A stretch of 64,000 nt of DNA. It comes from Eulemur rufifrons (Eukaryota > Chordata > Mammalia > Primates > Lemuridae). The stretch covers positions 32,512,738-32,576,737 of the forward strand of contig NC_090996.1 of NCBI RefSeq assembly GCF_041146395.1, written 5' to 3'. This document shows, piece by piece, positions 43,080-55,010 of this stretch (its first letter is position 1; each line of letters opens with the position of its first letter). The translations under genes and the position numbers were made by a program. Under the pieces are notes generated by a model, which saw only the letters and a list, made by a program, of their open reading frames with translations, had not been told where the DNA came from and did no database searches.

Positions 43080-43975
43080 AAAGAGTTTGCCTACATACAA
43101 TTTTATGCATGCAAAATAATGCCATAAACAAAGTAGAAGACAAAAAGCAACATGAAAAAATTATAACCTATGGAACAAAGGGGTCACTTCCTTCATACAT
43201 AAAGAGCTTTCCCAAATCAATAAAAAAAACACCAAAGGAAGTCAACAGGAAAAAAAACTAGCAACAGGGATCTACAGACCCTTCTCCAGGGAGACGGCCA
43301 CACATAGGCCTGTTAGACACATTAAGAAACCCGCATGATCCTCATAATTAAGACTTCACTCATAATAAAAGAAATGTAAATTAAGGCAATATATTATGTT
43401 TTACTGAGACTAAAAAAGATGAACACTGAATAAAGTATGAAAATCATAAGGCTGTCAAGAAACACGTGTTCGTATACATAGTGGATTTATATATGGGTCA
43501 GTGTTTTAAAAGTGGATAATACTTAGGCTAGTGATTCCATGTTTCGGAATTTCTGCTATTTAAATGTCAATATTCATTGAAGCAGTTTTTGTAATTACAA
43601 AATAGTGGGAACAACATAAATTCCATAATTCAGAGACCAAGTAAACAGGCCATGGCGAATGCAGACACCCTCCGTTAAGATAATAAGGCTGCTCCGTATG
43701 CAATGACGGGGGAAACAGCAAACGCACGGTGGTAGGCACGTCACGCCCCTGCCGCTCACTGCTTTAAGAACATGTGCATTTCTAGCATCTGCACTGAAAT
43801 TTTCAGAAGACAGACAAGAAACTGATACCCCAAAACAGGCCGCTTTTGGAGAGAGGAACTAGTTGGCTAGGTAGAAGAGAAGCCAATTTTACTCTTCTGG
43901 CTCATGAATTTTGTATTCTAGGCATGTATTATTAACTGAAAATGTCTATTCTACCTTAAAATTTTTATTTGATTA
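43080..43975 (+). mobile_element. Old L1 (L1M or HAL1-type), ORF2 3' end to 3' UTR
   Basis: The sense order is clear over about 900 bases: 'cataaagagctttcccaaatcaataaaaaa', 'aataaaagaaatgtaaattaaggcaa', 'tccatgtttcggaatttctgctat', 'aatattcattgaagcagtttttgtaatt', 'ccataattcagagacc', 'caagaaactgataccccaaaacagg' and a T-rich/A-rich end. No intact frame remains. Confidence 0.8.
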
Positions 43976-45197
43976 AAAAAAATAACTTAAGGGAAAAACG
44001 CATGACAACACTAGCAAGATTTTTTGGGTAGGGATTCATTTCTTGACATTTTCTGGAAAAAAAAATTTAGCTCCTATACTATGGGGCATGACTTAGGGTC
44101 ACTTTGGAGGACAAGAGTCCGGTCAGTGTGGCCTGAATGCAGAAATGCTGGCACGGGGGGACATATTCCCGGTTTTTTATCAGGAACTGTACATTGGTGG
44201 CACAGAAGCCACCATCCTCTGTCATGTTCCCAGAGCAGGCAGCACTAATCGATCGCTACATTTTACTGCCAGGGTAGATGCGCTCTCCGAATCCATCCCG
44301 GCACATCCAGCAAATGGCAAATGCTACCTGCCCGTGTGCACTGATGAGATGGTTAAAATCAAACCTTGTCCCTGGGGAGGGTAACCATGGGGCAAAGCCC
44401 CCCAGAAATCTGGAAGCAGGGTCTCCGATGACGTTTCCTCGGCACCCACATCCTGGCCCGGGTCCGAGTCTGTGACAGCCAGCCTGCCACCACCCCGGGT
44501 CCTCTGCCCACGCCCCACACTCAGGCTCCCCAAGGCCCATCTTAATGTCATCCGGGCCCCACATGACCGTCCCTGAGTCAAAACACCCAGGGCCCTTCCC
44601 AGGAAATGCCAGTTAACCTTCAGTAAGCAACTCCGGCTGCCCTCGCTTCCCCCAACTTAGAAAATTCCGTGTAAATGTCAGATTAAGCTCTTCAGCCCTC
44701 TGCTTTTAAAATGAGAGATAAAATTTAGCTCCCTATTCCCAGATGTTAAAATCTCTGCTTCTCCCCAGGGCACAGAAATCAATGCAAGTAAGCTCCGTTT
44801 TTTCTTCCCCTTGGAACACTACCACTTCCAGCAATTTATTTGACTGACTATGCCTTCTATTACCATGTAAATTGTTTCAGACTGCGGGAAAAAAAAGTAT
44901 TAATCTCCTCTCAGTAAGTCATAAAATAAAGAAATCAATTTCAAGGTCAATTTAGCCCAAATAACACCTGCTGCCCTTTTTTGTAACATGCAGACTTCTC
45001 TGGAACGCTAGGCTGTTGTCTAAGGCATCAAGACGCAGCTACGGAAAACCCGGTTTCACATCAATCAAGGCAGTGCCAGGCAAGACCCTGGCCTCCTGGT
45101 CCAGGATCCCCAGCTGGGAGTTTGGGACAAACAAGGTTGACAGGACCCTGCAGAGTGGGCCTCTACAGGCCAAGGCAGGGGAGGGGAAGGTATAATT
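43976..45197. other. Single-copy stretch; candidate conserved block 44640-45010
   Basis: 44640-45010 is A+T-rich, repeat-free and contains TAAT-type and ATCAAT cores. 43990-44600 is mixed. Frames such as 44256-44564 (102 codons, minus) have no recognisable product. Confidence 0.4.
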
Positions 45198-45335
45198 GGG
45201 TTCAAGGCATGAGTCTGGCTGGACTGCTGTGTGACTCTGGGAACGTTACTTAACCTCTCTGGGCCTCAGGGTCCCTGTCTGTAAAATTACTTAACATAAA
45301 ATGAGGACTAGGTGATCTTGCAGAACCTTTCAATC
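45198..45335 (+). mobile_element. MIR SINE
   Basis: 'gactgctgtgtgactctgggaacgttacttaacctctctgggcctcagggtccctgtctgtaaaa' is a well-preserved MIR core. Confidence 0.9.
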
Positions 45336-45417
45336 CAGTCCATAGTGGAGTTTGCCAAAGGTGAGACACCCACCCTGGAGAAGTGGCCTGAACAGCTACT
45401 TTCCTGCCTCAACAGGT

Positions 45418-45555
45418 AGTGCAGGGCAGTGGTTAAGGACACAGGCTCTGGAGCCCAAACCGTCTCTGTTCCGCCTGAGAACTACACAGCCTTGGACAAG
45501 ATACTTCACTTCCATTCTCTGAGTTTTTGCTCTGGAAGATGGCGGTAATGACATT
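45418..45555 (+). mobile_element. MIR SINE 5' part and core
   Basis: 'gtagtgcagggcagtggttaaggacacaggctctggagccc' is the MIR 5' end with its tRNA-like promoter region, followed by 'cagccttggacaagatacttcacttcc'. Confidence 0.9.
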
Positions 45556-45584
45556 ACATGTTTCTAGAAAGAAAACTATCGTCC

Positions 45585-45695
45585 TCAGTGTGGGATGAGA
45601 AAACTAGACTGAGAGCAGTCAAGTGACTTGCCCAAGGTCGCCCGATCCTTGGGCAGATCAGGTCTGAACCCTGGGACCCCGGAGCCTCAGGCAGC
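45585..45695 (-). mobile_element. MIR SINE
   Basis: 'gggatgagaaaactagactgagagcagtcaagtgacttgcccaaggtcgccc' and 'caggtctgaaccctgggaccccggagcc' are reverse MIR. A further patch 'actgagcgcccactacgtgct' at 45811-45831 may belong to another reverse MIR or L2. Confidence 0.85.
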
Positions 45696-45904
45696 TGATC
45701 GCAGCAGACACGGAACAGACCACGTCCGACAAGGTCAACACTGATGCCGCTACGGAGGAGGCGCCCGGTCCTCCTGGGATGTGAACTAGAAAGGCGGGTG
45801 GTCGTTAACTGAGCGCCCACTACGTGCTCCAGCCCGTGATCCCGCAGCCGGTGGAGTGGCAGAAGCAGGAAGGGGACTGGGGCTCTGCACCACAATTCCC
45901 AGGG

Positions 45905-46200
45905 ACTTAGAAATAAAGCTTTACTGAGATGTAATTCCTATAACACACAATTCTGCCGTTTAAAGTATACAGTTCACTGGTCTGTAGTATCTTCACAGCA
46001 TGTGCAGCCATCACTGCATTCTGAGAACACTGTCATCACCCCAGAAAGAAACCCCACGCCCTTTAGCGACCCCTCGATCCCCACCCCGCAGCTCCCACGG
46101 CCCTAAGCGATCGCCAGTCTACAGAGGGCTTGCGGCTGCGCTGCTCCAGCCCTGTGTCTGTCCCCACATGGCCTTCTCCGTGCGTTCCTGCACCGCCTCC
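45905..46200 (-). mobile_element. L1M 3' UTR end
   Basis: 'aaataaagctttactgagatgtaattcc', 'cgtttaaagtatacagttcactgg', 'gcagccatcactgcattctgagaac' and 'cagaaagaaaccccacgcc' form the antisense L1M 3' UTR, the same element type as 4077-4460. Confidence 0.8.
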
Positions 46201-46207
46201 TTTTCTG

Positions 46208-46370
46208 TCTCTTATAAAGTCATTGGACTTAGGGCAAGATAGTCTCATCTGGAGACCCGTAAACTAATTACGTCTGTAAAGACCCTCTTTCTAAATAAGA
46301 CCATACTCACAGGTTCCAGGGGTAAGGACTTGGACATATATTTAGGAGCCACCATTCAACCCACTACCAT
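46208..46370 (-). mobile_element. MaLR-type LTR fragment (MLT1-like)
   Basis: 'taaactaattacgtctgtaaagaccctctttctaaataagacc' and 'caggttccaggggtaaggacttggacatatatttagg' are the antisense of the LTR type found at 18180 and 22703. Confidence 0.75.
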
Positions 46371-46669
46371 ACACAAACAAAAGACGCCCAGGGCTCTACC
46401 CACACACGAGTCAGGCTCTCCAGCATGAACATTGAGTATCTGTAATTCTCGAACCTGCCCAGGTGATGACCGTGTGCAGCCAGGCTGTGCACCCAGGTCT
46501 AAGCACGGAGTAAATGCCGTGGTGGTCCTGGAGGGGGGTGTCTTTGGGGAGTCAGGGTCACCCCAGGAGGTGGCAGGACATCTGCATGTGGCCGTGCCGG
46601 GCTCCCCACGGGGAGAGCCCATAGCTCTCATATGCCACGGCAGCCCCTAAACCTCCAACCGTACTCTCC

Positions 46670-47250
46670 AAAGAGAGGTCAGTGAATCAAAACATAGGAT
46701 GCTCACAAAGCGAAACACGGCTACGTGCAGAGGGCAGCCACAGATCCAAGACCCTGTCAATGTCTGCAAGTTTAAACATCCCCACAGAGCCAAGCGGTGG
46801 AAATGCCCCCAATGTCCACCAGCTGATGATGCATAAATGGGGACCATCCACACAATGAAATATTACCCAGCCTTAAAAAGGAATGAATTAGTGATCCACG
46901 CTACAAGGAGAAACCTTGAAAACACTGTGCTCAGTGAAACAAGCCAGTCACAGAACACCACGCGTTGCGTGATTCTGTTGAGGTGCCATGCCCAGGGCAC
47001 GCAAACCTATAGAGATAAAAAGCCCATTAGTAATTTCCAAGGACTGGGGAAGGGGTAGAATAGGGAATAACTGCTCAGTGGATACAGGGCATTATTTGGG
47101 GGAGATAAAAACTCTTTGGAACTATAATAGATCGAGGTGCTGGTTGCCCAACATTGTGAATGCATTAAATGCCACTGAATTGTTTACATCAAAACGGTTC
47201 ATTTTATGTTACATGAATTATACCTCATTTAAAAAAAAAAAAAAAAGACA
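46670..47250 (+). mobile_element. L1M ORF2 end and 3' UTR with A-tail
   Basis: 'tgatgcataaatggggaccatcc', 'atgaaatattacccagccttaaaaaggaatgaa', 'aggtgccatgcccagggcacgc', 'attgtgaatgcattaaatgccactgaattgtttac' and 'ttatgttacatgaattatacctcatttaaaaaa' follow the L1M 3' end exactly. The 5' limit is uncertain. Confidence 0.9.
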
Positions 47251-47471
47251 CAAAGAATCCCAGCAGGCCCAGGCTTTAATCTCTCTTTTTGTGCTTTGAC
47301 CATAGTTTTTCAAACAAAAATAAATATATAAAACCACAGACTTCTACATACATCTGTACAATCAAAAGCAGCTTTCTTCTCCATTCATCTCCAAAGCCAT
47401 TAAAATTAATAGGGTCTGTATCAGGAATGTCTAATAGAGTCACCGACTCACTGAATCGAGAAACAGGCACC

Positions 47472-48006
47472 CGCAGTAGCAGAACTGCAGGTCCCGCGGC
47501 GCAACGAGAACTTCGGTCTCAGGTGAGCGAAGGGGCGCCGCACAGGGGCCCCGCCCTCCTCTCCCCTCCCTGGATCAGGGACAGCCTCCGACACCCGCGG
47601 GGGGTGACCACACTGGGGACAGAGCAACCCACCCGGCTGTGCCGCCCTGCAAGGGGAGATTTGTGCAAACAGAAGCTGGAGACGGATGACAGAAACCAGT
47701 CTGGGAGAGAAACAACACTTGATCCCCGCGCCCTAGCGAGGGAAGGTACAGCGTGAAAAATGTCCATTTGCAAGTGGCCAAGAGCGCCGGAGACAGACGC
47801 GGTGAGACGAGGGAAGGCAGGACACAAAGCAGTCTCGGCAGAGACGCGGCCGCGTGGTGATAACGGAGGCGTTAGCAATGCGAGAGGAAGCTCCGACGTA
47901 TCTCTGGCTCAGGATGCCGAACACAGCACTCCAGCTCTCCCGAGGACGGGCGGAGCAGGGCGGCCGGGGAAGGGGAGCTTTTGCGAGATGAAGTCGGGGA
48001 CAACGG
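47472..48006 (+). promoter_or_regulatory. CpG island with a consensus splice donor
   Basis: By eye I count about 43 CpGs in about 535 bases, with CGCG clusters and a GCGGCCGC (NotI) site. GC is about 60% and I see no repeat. At 47520-47527 the bases 'cag|gtgagc' form a near-perfect 5' splice site, so the island could hold the first exon of a plus-strand transcript. No coding exon is recognisable, so this would be a noncoding RNA or an untranslated exon. The open frame across it (47289-47756) lacks any family resemblance. Confidence 0.55.
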
Positions 48007-48369
48007 CAGAACAAGTGAAGTGTTAAATAAATGCTCCCCGAACGTAATCAGGAGGGACAGCACTCAAATGAGGATGTCTGACAAGGGCCTTTTATCCAAT
48101 CTGCTCAGGCCTCCTGAGAGAGGGGGTGTCAGTAACTCGCATGACAATCACGGGCCATCCATGCAGGAAGGGGACAGTTCAAGCATGGGGGACCAGGCGG
48201 GCTGATGAGAGGGACGTGGGCCAGACTCAGTGGGACCAGGAATGCCTGGGCAGCCTTGCGCTCTCCGGGCCACTCCAGGAGAGAAGTCGCTGAGAAGGAA
48301 GGCGGCCCCGGCAGAGAAACCCTACACCTGGGAGGTTAATGCTCAGGCGCCAGACTGGGGCAGCCGGCG
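48007..48369. other. Single-copy stretch without a gene
   Basis: No exon or repeat is recognised. Confidence 0.5.
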
Positions 48370-48505
48370 TCTGAGACCCTGCTGTGCGCTCTAGCAGGTG
48401 CATGACCTGGAGCAGCGCACTCATTTCTCCCAGCCACAGCTTCCCCATCCGGAGAATGGGGATGACAGCCCTTGTCACAGGAAGCTTTTAAATGAGACTG
48501 AATAG
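48370..48505 (+). mobile_element. MIR SINE
   Basis: 'gcaggtgcatgacctggagcag', 'cagccacagcttccccatccggagaatggggatgac' match the MIR core. Confidence 0.75.
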
Positions 48506-48511
48506 TCCAGT

Positions 48512-48590
48512 AAATCTCAGCTGCTACCATCCTCATTTCACAGAGAGGGAAGTGGAGGCCAGGGGGGTTAAACGATGTCAGGGGATTCTA
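48512..48590 (-). mobile_element. MIR SINE fragment
   Basis: 'gctgctaccatcctcatttcacagagagggaagtggaggccag' is the reverse MIR core. Confidence 0.75.
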
Positions 48591-48654
48591 TGCTGCAGAT
48601 TTTATTCAGACCATGTTATTTGATCTCTGTGACAACCCGTGAACCACTGCCTGC

Positions 48655-48850
48655 GTGCAAAAGCAGGCTCGACCTCGCCCTTGCTGTGTGACCTTGGGCA
48701 TGTTATGTTCCTCTCTGTGCCTCAGTGCCCTCATCTGTCAAAATGTAGACAATGATCCTTTTTTGTGAGGGAGTTAAGGTGTGTAAAGGTCTGAGAATAG
48801 ACCCTGGCTCCCAAGTCCTCAATAAACGTGACTACATATATTATCACTGA
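48655..48850 (+). mobile_element. MIR SINE, nearly complete
   Basis: 'cccttgctgtgtgaccttgggcatgttatgttcctctctgtgcctcagtgccctcatctgtcaaaatg' and 'agaccctggctcccaagtcctcaataaacg' match MIR closely. Confidence 0.9.
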
Positions 48851-48955
48851 TTTTTGCTCACCTTACAGACAAGGCCCAGAGAGGGTAAGAAAATCGTTCA
48901 AGGACACACAGCTGATGAGGGGCAGAGTCTATCTGACTGTGGTCACAAGCTTGTT
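48851..48955 (-). mobile_element. MIR SINE
   Basis: 'gctcaccttacagacaaggcccagagagggtaag' and 'caaggacacacagctgatgaggggcagag' are reverse MIR, joined tail-to-tail to the preceding copy. Confidence 0.8.
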
Positions 48956-49034
48956 TCTTTTGTATTTGGGGCTCAACTAGCAACCACCTCTTCCAGGAGG
49001 TCCCCAGGCCCACTGAGGCACAGCAGGGTACACA

Positions 49035-49225
49035 GGTTAAGAAGATGTGCTTTCGATCCAGAAAAGCCTGGGTTCAAGTCCTGGCTCTGCTCTTGCTTTG
49101 ACCTTGGAGGGTTGTTTAAACCCTCTAGTCTTGGCTTCCTAATCTTTAAGGGGGCAATCGCGGGAGCACATCAATTCCTCCATACATGGTAATGCCATGG
49201 TGACTGTCACTGTTTCCCGCTGGCT
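49035..49225 (+). mobile_element. MIR SINE, nearly complete
   Basis: 'atccagaaaagcctgggttcaagtcctggctctgctcttgctttgaccttgg' and 'ctcctccatacatggtaatgccatgg'-like downstream parts are in MIR order, including the box-B-like 'ggttcaagtcc' of the tRNA-derived head. It is not a tRNA gene: no cloverleaf is possible. Confidence 0.85.
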
Positions 49226-49569
49226 GTGGTCCAACGCCCTGTGGGGAAGGTGAGGCACGGATTCAGCTGAGCTGTGTCGCTGCGTCCTCCCACTCCGCTT
49301 GCCCCACAGCCCCGGCCCAGATGGCCCCATTCCTCACCCGCCTGTCTCTACCCCAGCCTCCCTTCCTGCCCAACAGCCTCGTGGGAGTGGGGCCTGATAC
49401 TCAGGGGGCCGAGAAGAAGCCAAGTCCCCGGGATTAGGGCTCCCCAGAGACTGTCTGCCTGCAGAAGAGGGAGCTGTCACCTCTTTTAACAGTGAAATAA
49501 TTGCAAGTTTGAATGTGGATTCTATACCGAACAACTGCAATTAGAAGCCACCTTCTGTTCAGAACAACT
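49226..49569. other. Single-copy stretch without a gene
   Basis: C-rich DNA at about 49290-49370, then 49490-49560 is A+T-richer. No exon or repeat is recognised. Confidence 0.5.
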
Positions 49570-50215
49570 GCTGCTTAAATGTAATCCCTGCGCTGTGCAT
49601 AAAACCCAAATGAGTTTCCCAGTTTTGCTTTCAGCTACACTCACTCATCTCCATCAGAGCATCCTCGGTTCTGTTCCCAAAGCTCACAGCATATCCTGCC
49701 TCTCACGGGCTTGTCTTTGTCCTGAGAAGACGTCCAAATGCCTCACCTGGGCCAGCGAGGCCTCATGTGGTCTGTCTCCAGCAACTTCTCCCTCTTCTCC
49801 CTCTACTCTCAGCCCCTCATGAGCTCCAGCTACCCCGTCTTTCCTTTCACCTCCTTGCACAGGCTGTCACTGGCTTGGAGAGCTCTCTATGCCCATTGTG
49901 CAACTGAACTCCTACACATCCTTCAGGTCAAGGTCCAAACATCACCTCCTCCAGGAAGCCTTCCCTGATGCTCCACGCTAACTATAAAACCCCTGTGACA
50001 TGCTCTTGCAGCGTTGTGCACATCAGCCCCGTGGCACTTCCTACAGCTTGTAATTAGCTGCTTGCATTAGTTACTAACATAATTTGAATAATTACAAAGT
50101 GGATGACAGCCTCCCCCACTGACCTGAGTGCCCCAGCCATGGTCCACGGATGCTGCCTGGTGCTACCCCCAGCCCAGCCCCAGCTGGCACACAGTAGGTA
50201 CACAATACGTATGAA
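49570..50215 (+). mobile_element. L2 LINE, longest fragment of the window
   Basis: About 650 bases follow L2 in order: 'acgtccaaatgcctcacctgg', 'acatccttcaggtcaaggtccaaacatcacctcctccaggaagccttccctgatgc', 'ccgtggcacttcctacagcttg' and 'ggcacacagtaggtacacaatacg'. The reading frame is destroyed by stops and indels. An A+T-rich TAATTA-containing patch lies near 50050-50100. Confidence 0.85.
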
Positions 50216-50254
50216 AGAGCGTTTAATTATGCAAATGGCTTGTTCTTCCTAAAG

Positions 50255-50352
50255 AGAACAACTCGCTGGAGGTGGGGCCTCTGTCCCTGCCGTATTTCTG
50301 TTCCTCACAGAACCTAACACAGTCGCCGGCACGTAACAAGTGCTCAGTCTGA
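50255..50352 (+). mobile_element. L2 LINE end fragment
   Basis: 'ctggaggtggggcctctgtccctgcc' and 'cctaacacagtcgccggcacgtaacaagtgctcagtctgaac' resemble the terminal part of L2. Confidence 0.55.
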
Positions 50353-51774
50353 ACTGGCAGAATTTTAAGCCAGACTCATGCTTTAGCTTCTGTTTTCTTT
50401 TTTGTCAGGAACATGCAAATAGGAGCCCAAGGCGGCCCTGCCTGCTTCTCCGTCAGATCCGTCCAGCGCAGTCTAGAAGGGCTGTTACCGTGGGTATTTG
50501 CATTTACCTAGGAAGACACACGGCCCTTTCCAGCTCATTAAAACCCACCGCAGCCCCGCGAGCTGACAGCCCTTGAATCATCCCAGCTGCAGACTCCCTC
50601 CCCAAGGAGCTGAGATAAAGCAAAGCCGTGTCCCTCTCGGCCTGTCCTCGTCGTCCCCACGGACCGGGAAGCAACAAGGACCAGCCGGCTGTGCCATTTG
50701 GGGAATGGGCTCGTTACCCCTCCGTCACCACACAGCCGTAACGCCGTGTGGCCGACAGGCCTGCCCTGGGCTGGAGTCCCTCCAGTTAAACCCCAGGGCA
50801 GGCGGCCCCACCTCCCAGCCCCGTGAGCAAAGACAGGGCAGTGTCGGAGGCCACGGAAGGTGACGTTTCCACCTGTTAGGTCCGTCCCGACGATCCCTGG
50901 TCCTCGGTTCCCAGTGTCAAGAGTGAGTCCTGGTACCGAGTGCAGCTGACGACTGAGTGATCACAAACACAAGGCAACCCCACGCCAACGGCCTGCTACA
51001 GAAGAGAAAGAAACCACACAATGCGACAGTGAAAAAGGAAGCCAGCCACGGTGAAAGCACTGTCCCGAGAGAGGAAGGGGTCAGACTCCACCAGTGGAGA
51101 AAGACGTTGAGGACTCCCAGGTGGCTTCGTTTCACCTCCCTGGTCTGGGGGGGGCTTGCGGGAGGTGTGGGGTGTAACCCAGTGACTGCCAGGCGTTCTG
51201 CACTTTCCCATAACCCCTTCCCCTGATTGGTCCCCGGCTTCCCGACCCCTAGGACGCCCCCTCCTGGCCTACACCCACCACCTGCAGATTTGGTCCCTAC
51301 CTAACACATCCTGGTCCCAAGGGTGGCCAGCGCAGGGAGCCCCAAATCCACATAAGGCAGGTGTTTGAAGGCTACGAGCCTCCCAAGGAGAGCGACCAGT
51401 GCCGAAGCAGGACCACCTGGAGTGGGCACCGAGGCCAATCTGGGCGGCACCCAAGTCACCTAGGGGATGAGGCGGGCAAGTCCATCCACCCCATGGGGAG
51501 AGGGAGCCACTTCCCGTCCCCTCGAGAGGCTCTGCAAGCCCCATCAGCACTTACCCCGTGGAAGACGGTACCAGGCAAAGCTGAGACCCCCGCAGCTGGG
51601 CATGTTTTCCCACAAGCTCGGCTACCAATCGGGGCCCGCAGCTGCCCCCGGATCAGGGCGGAATGCATTCGGCCAGCACTCCCAGAATCCGGAAAAGCAA
51701 GACTCCACGCCTTGGCTCTCACCCACCCGTCCATGGCTGGGGTCCTTCCAGGTACCGTCACCTCGCCAGACCCA
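50353..51774. other. GC-rich single-copy stretch without a supported gene
   Basis: Locally CpG-rich at 50625-50760. Long overlapping frames such as 51361-51861 (166 codons, plus) and 51467-51964 (165 codons, plus) share the same DNA with a minus frame of 101 codons and show no domain. No repeat is recognised. Confidence 0.45.
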
Positions 51775-51900
51775 AGGGAGGCAGCTGGGGACAGGGGAGA
51801 CAGGGTCCCTGCCCTCTCGGGCCTTACAGGCCATTGTGGGAGGTGCAGAGGATGTACTTAAAAAGTTAACAGGGCAAGTACTGTGTGGTAAGTACCCTGA
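51775..51900 (-). mobile_element. L2 LINE 3' fragment
   Basis: 'gacagggtccctgccctctcgggccttacaggccattgtggg' and 'cagggcaagtactgtgtggtaagtaccctgagagg' fit antisense L2. Confidence 0.65.
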
Positions 51901-54799
51901 GAGGAGAAGTGCAGGGAGCTCCAGGATCCTACCTGGGGTATCCAGTCGGGGATGGTTCCCTTAAGAAAGACCCCAGGGATGGCAGGAGTTGGCAGCAGTA
52001 CCCTCAGGAGCAATCCTGGCTGCGGGGGCGTCCGGCCAAGGCCCAGGGCTGGCACTTCAGAGAGTGCGGACTGGAGGAAAGGGCGGGGCAGAGCACTGGG
52101 ATTTAGGGGCCACGCCAAGGAGAGAGCAGCAGGAGGGTTTGTCAAGGTCAGATGTGTGTTTGAAAAGATGGCCCTGGGGTTTAGGGGCACAGGAGGGGAT
52201 GGGGGGACACAGCGGGACACAAGGGGTGTCCCAGAATCAGCAGTGCTGGGGAGGTGGAGGGAAGCGGGGAGGCACGGGACAGGTGTTCAGGAAGTGCATT
52301 TCCCAGGACTGGAGGATTGAACGGGTGTGAGGAGGGAGGAAGGCAGGCGAGGCTGGCCAAAGGGTTTCTGCACAGGCACCTGGGGGGCTACTTGCGCTAT
52401 TCACCGAGCCTGGGGGCCTCCATGGAGGTGCAAGTTATCACAGAAGATGGCGGGTCTGGTTTTGACCTTGCTGGAGAATTAGGGGTGTGGATATTTCATG
52501 CACTTTGGACCTTTGGGATTAACGGTTGAAACAACCAGACCCTGTGGAGTTTTTTTTTAATCTTCATTTAACCTTAATTCCCTGCACGGTTCATTATCGG
52601 TACAACACAGAGGGGTTCCCAAGGATTCGTTTAACTTCTGCTGAGAACTTCGAAGGCCTCAGAACTAACAGCTGTCAGAACTAAATTAACAGAACAAACA
52701 GGCAGCCTTTCTGCCCCGCCCCCATGCCAGGAGTCACCATGCAGGAATGCTCGCAGGGAGCACCTGACCCCCCCCAGTGACCTTTCATGTTTTGAAATTG
52801 ACAATTCTTTCCTTCTAGCCAGTACATTTCTAAATGTCAGACCAGGGATGGGGTTTTCCCGGTGGGGTCTGGGGCCCAGGGTCCTGCTTGGGATGCAGGA
52901 AGGATAAGGCAGCTGAAACACGTCTCTCTCCCCCCGAGACTTCCGCGTTCCTCTCTTGCACACACAAACACAGCCCAGCAGGTAAATTTTAGTTCCCAGA
53001 AAGAACAGAGGCCAGGGCGCCTCTGACAGTGAACCCAGGTGAGCGGAAGCCCAGGTCATCCACTGGAAATTCCAAAACCTCTCTGCAAACTGTAATTTTC
53101 TTCTTAAACTTGACCTGGCCTCACTCTCCTGCTCTAACATGAGGCTCTTTTCCATCAGGATGAACCAAAAGAAATCGCCAACATTTGGCAGTTTCTGACC
53201 AAAAGAACAGCCGTGTCCTCAGCCTCACGGTATCTGTTTACCCCACGTAGTGTGAACGCTGAGTTTTATCTTTTGCGGAAATGTTAATGTGTTTGATGAC
53301 GGAGCCCTGCCCCAGACCTCACAGGGGCTGGGATGTCATGGATAGCACAGGCACCGCATTGCCTCTGTAAAAGTTTGAAAACGATCAATTCTAGACCACA
53401 CCCGGCCTCAGGGGCTTGCAAACCTGCAGTAACAGCACGGCGGTTACAACCGTGCACGGGGCGCTTTCCGGTGTGAGGCGCTGCGCTGGCGTTGGACAGC
53501 AGGTCACGCACTCTCGTTGACAAAGATGAGTAGGGACGAGAGCTCACGAGCACTCATTATATGGACTCAAATAAGGCCCCGTCTTTCCCACACGGACACG
53601 CCCGCTGACGAAGCCACGCACTGTCTGGACGTAACGGTGTCAAGGTGGGGAGGTGCAACCACCCCCAAAACAGGTCAGTGCCTCCCTGACACCCCCCATC
53701 CGAAGGAAGAGCCTGATCCCGCTACGAAGCTGTTGGTTACAGAGCCAGGCAGCCTAACAGGACCCTAGTGACACCCCGAGTCTGCTTGTTCTCAGATCCT
53801 CGCGAAATAATTACACCGCTCTCTTCTCTAGAACAGTCTGCTCTACCTCGGGGAACTGTGTGATTGGGTGAAGACATGCCACGTGGGGCTCCTAGGACGT
53901 GTCACGGAGGAGAGAAACCAACCTGGAAAATGCCCCGACGGTATCTTGCATCAGACGACCTGGCGGTGGGAGGAAGGGGGACGCTGGGGGAGCCGGGACA
54001 GGCGCCAAGGAGGAAAATGACCTCAGCCGAGGGCTCCAAACCCCAGACGTGGCTCCTGATGGATATTCACGGCTTAACTCCTCTTTAATCTCGGCCCAAG
54101 TGCTGCAATAAGCCACTCTTAGAACTTAATAACTCCTCGGCATCCAATCAATAACAGCTCTGAGAAATCTCTTCCCTGTATTTATTTAGTTCTACAGCAC
54201 TCAGACACCGCAGCGTCTTGCTCCCTGAGATATCCGAAGCTGAACTTACTTCCTCTGCAACCGGGCAGCTTGCTGGCGCATCTGCCCACCAAGGGAGCCT
54301 CTGAGAAGGGGGCCATGACGGGACCTCTCCATGGCAGAAACCAAGGACAACAGGAGATAAATGGGTTGGGGTGTGTGTGCAGTATCTCCCAAACCAACCT
54401 AAAACTGACTCTGGCACTTCTCCTGGTTCCTGCTCGTGCAAAACCTCCTCTGGATCCAGGGGAAAAGGGGCCAGGGTGTACGTCTTTATAGAATCCACCT
54501 GGGCAATTAACACTGTGCAGTCAAGCAACTTGCAGTACTGACGGATGAAAAAAACACGTAGTTCCTCTCGTGGGTGGGTAGGGGAGGGCTATTTGCTTTG
54601 ATTTTTTTTTTTTTTAACCACTCTCCTTGGTGGATATGAACTCTGGAATCAACAGACATATGTGCAGGGAGGGAGAGGAGGAAGAAAGGAGAAGGGAATA
54701 TGAAGTACATCTCAACTGGACTCTAGCAAAAGAAGAAATCGCAGCCAAAGGAGCAGACGCCCTCACTTCAAGCGCAAACACCGGTGACCCATCTGCTTC

Positions 54800-55010
54800 A
54801 AACTCCAGATAATGCCAGCTTTTGATGCTATTATTTTTTTTAAAAATGAGAGAAAATGGAGCATCCTGGCACCAGATTCTCTGAGCAGTCATTCCAGCCC
54901 AAGGACAGGTTGCATTTTATGCCAAGAAGGGCTGGCGTTAACTTTTCTCCCTATTTGGATAGGGAGGCCGTCAGCCCAATTAGAGCCACAGAGGCTGCTC
55001 ATTCATTGGT
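54800..55010. other. Candidate conserved noncoding block
   Basis: Repeat-free DNA with a TTTTTTTAAAA patch, balanced composition and short motifs such as 'cccaattagagccac'. The impression of conservation is from composition only; I cannot align it. Confidence 0.3.

Noticed and set aside
49035..49100. Possible tRNA-like sequence (box B 'ggttcaagtcc')
   Set aside because: It is the tRNA-derived head of a MIR. No cloverleaf or anticodon stem can be formed.
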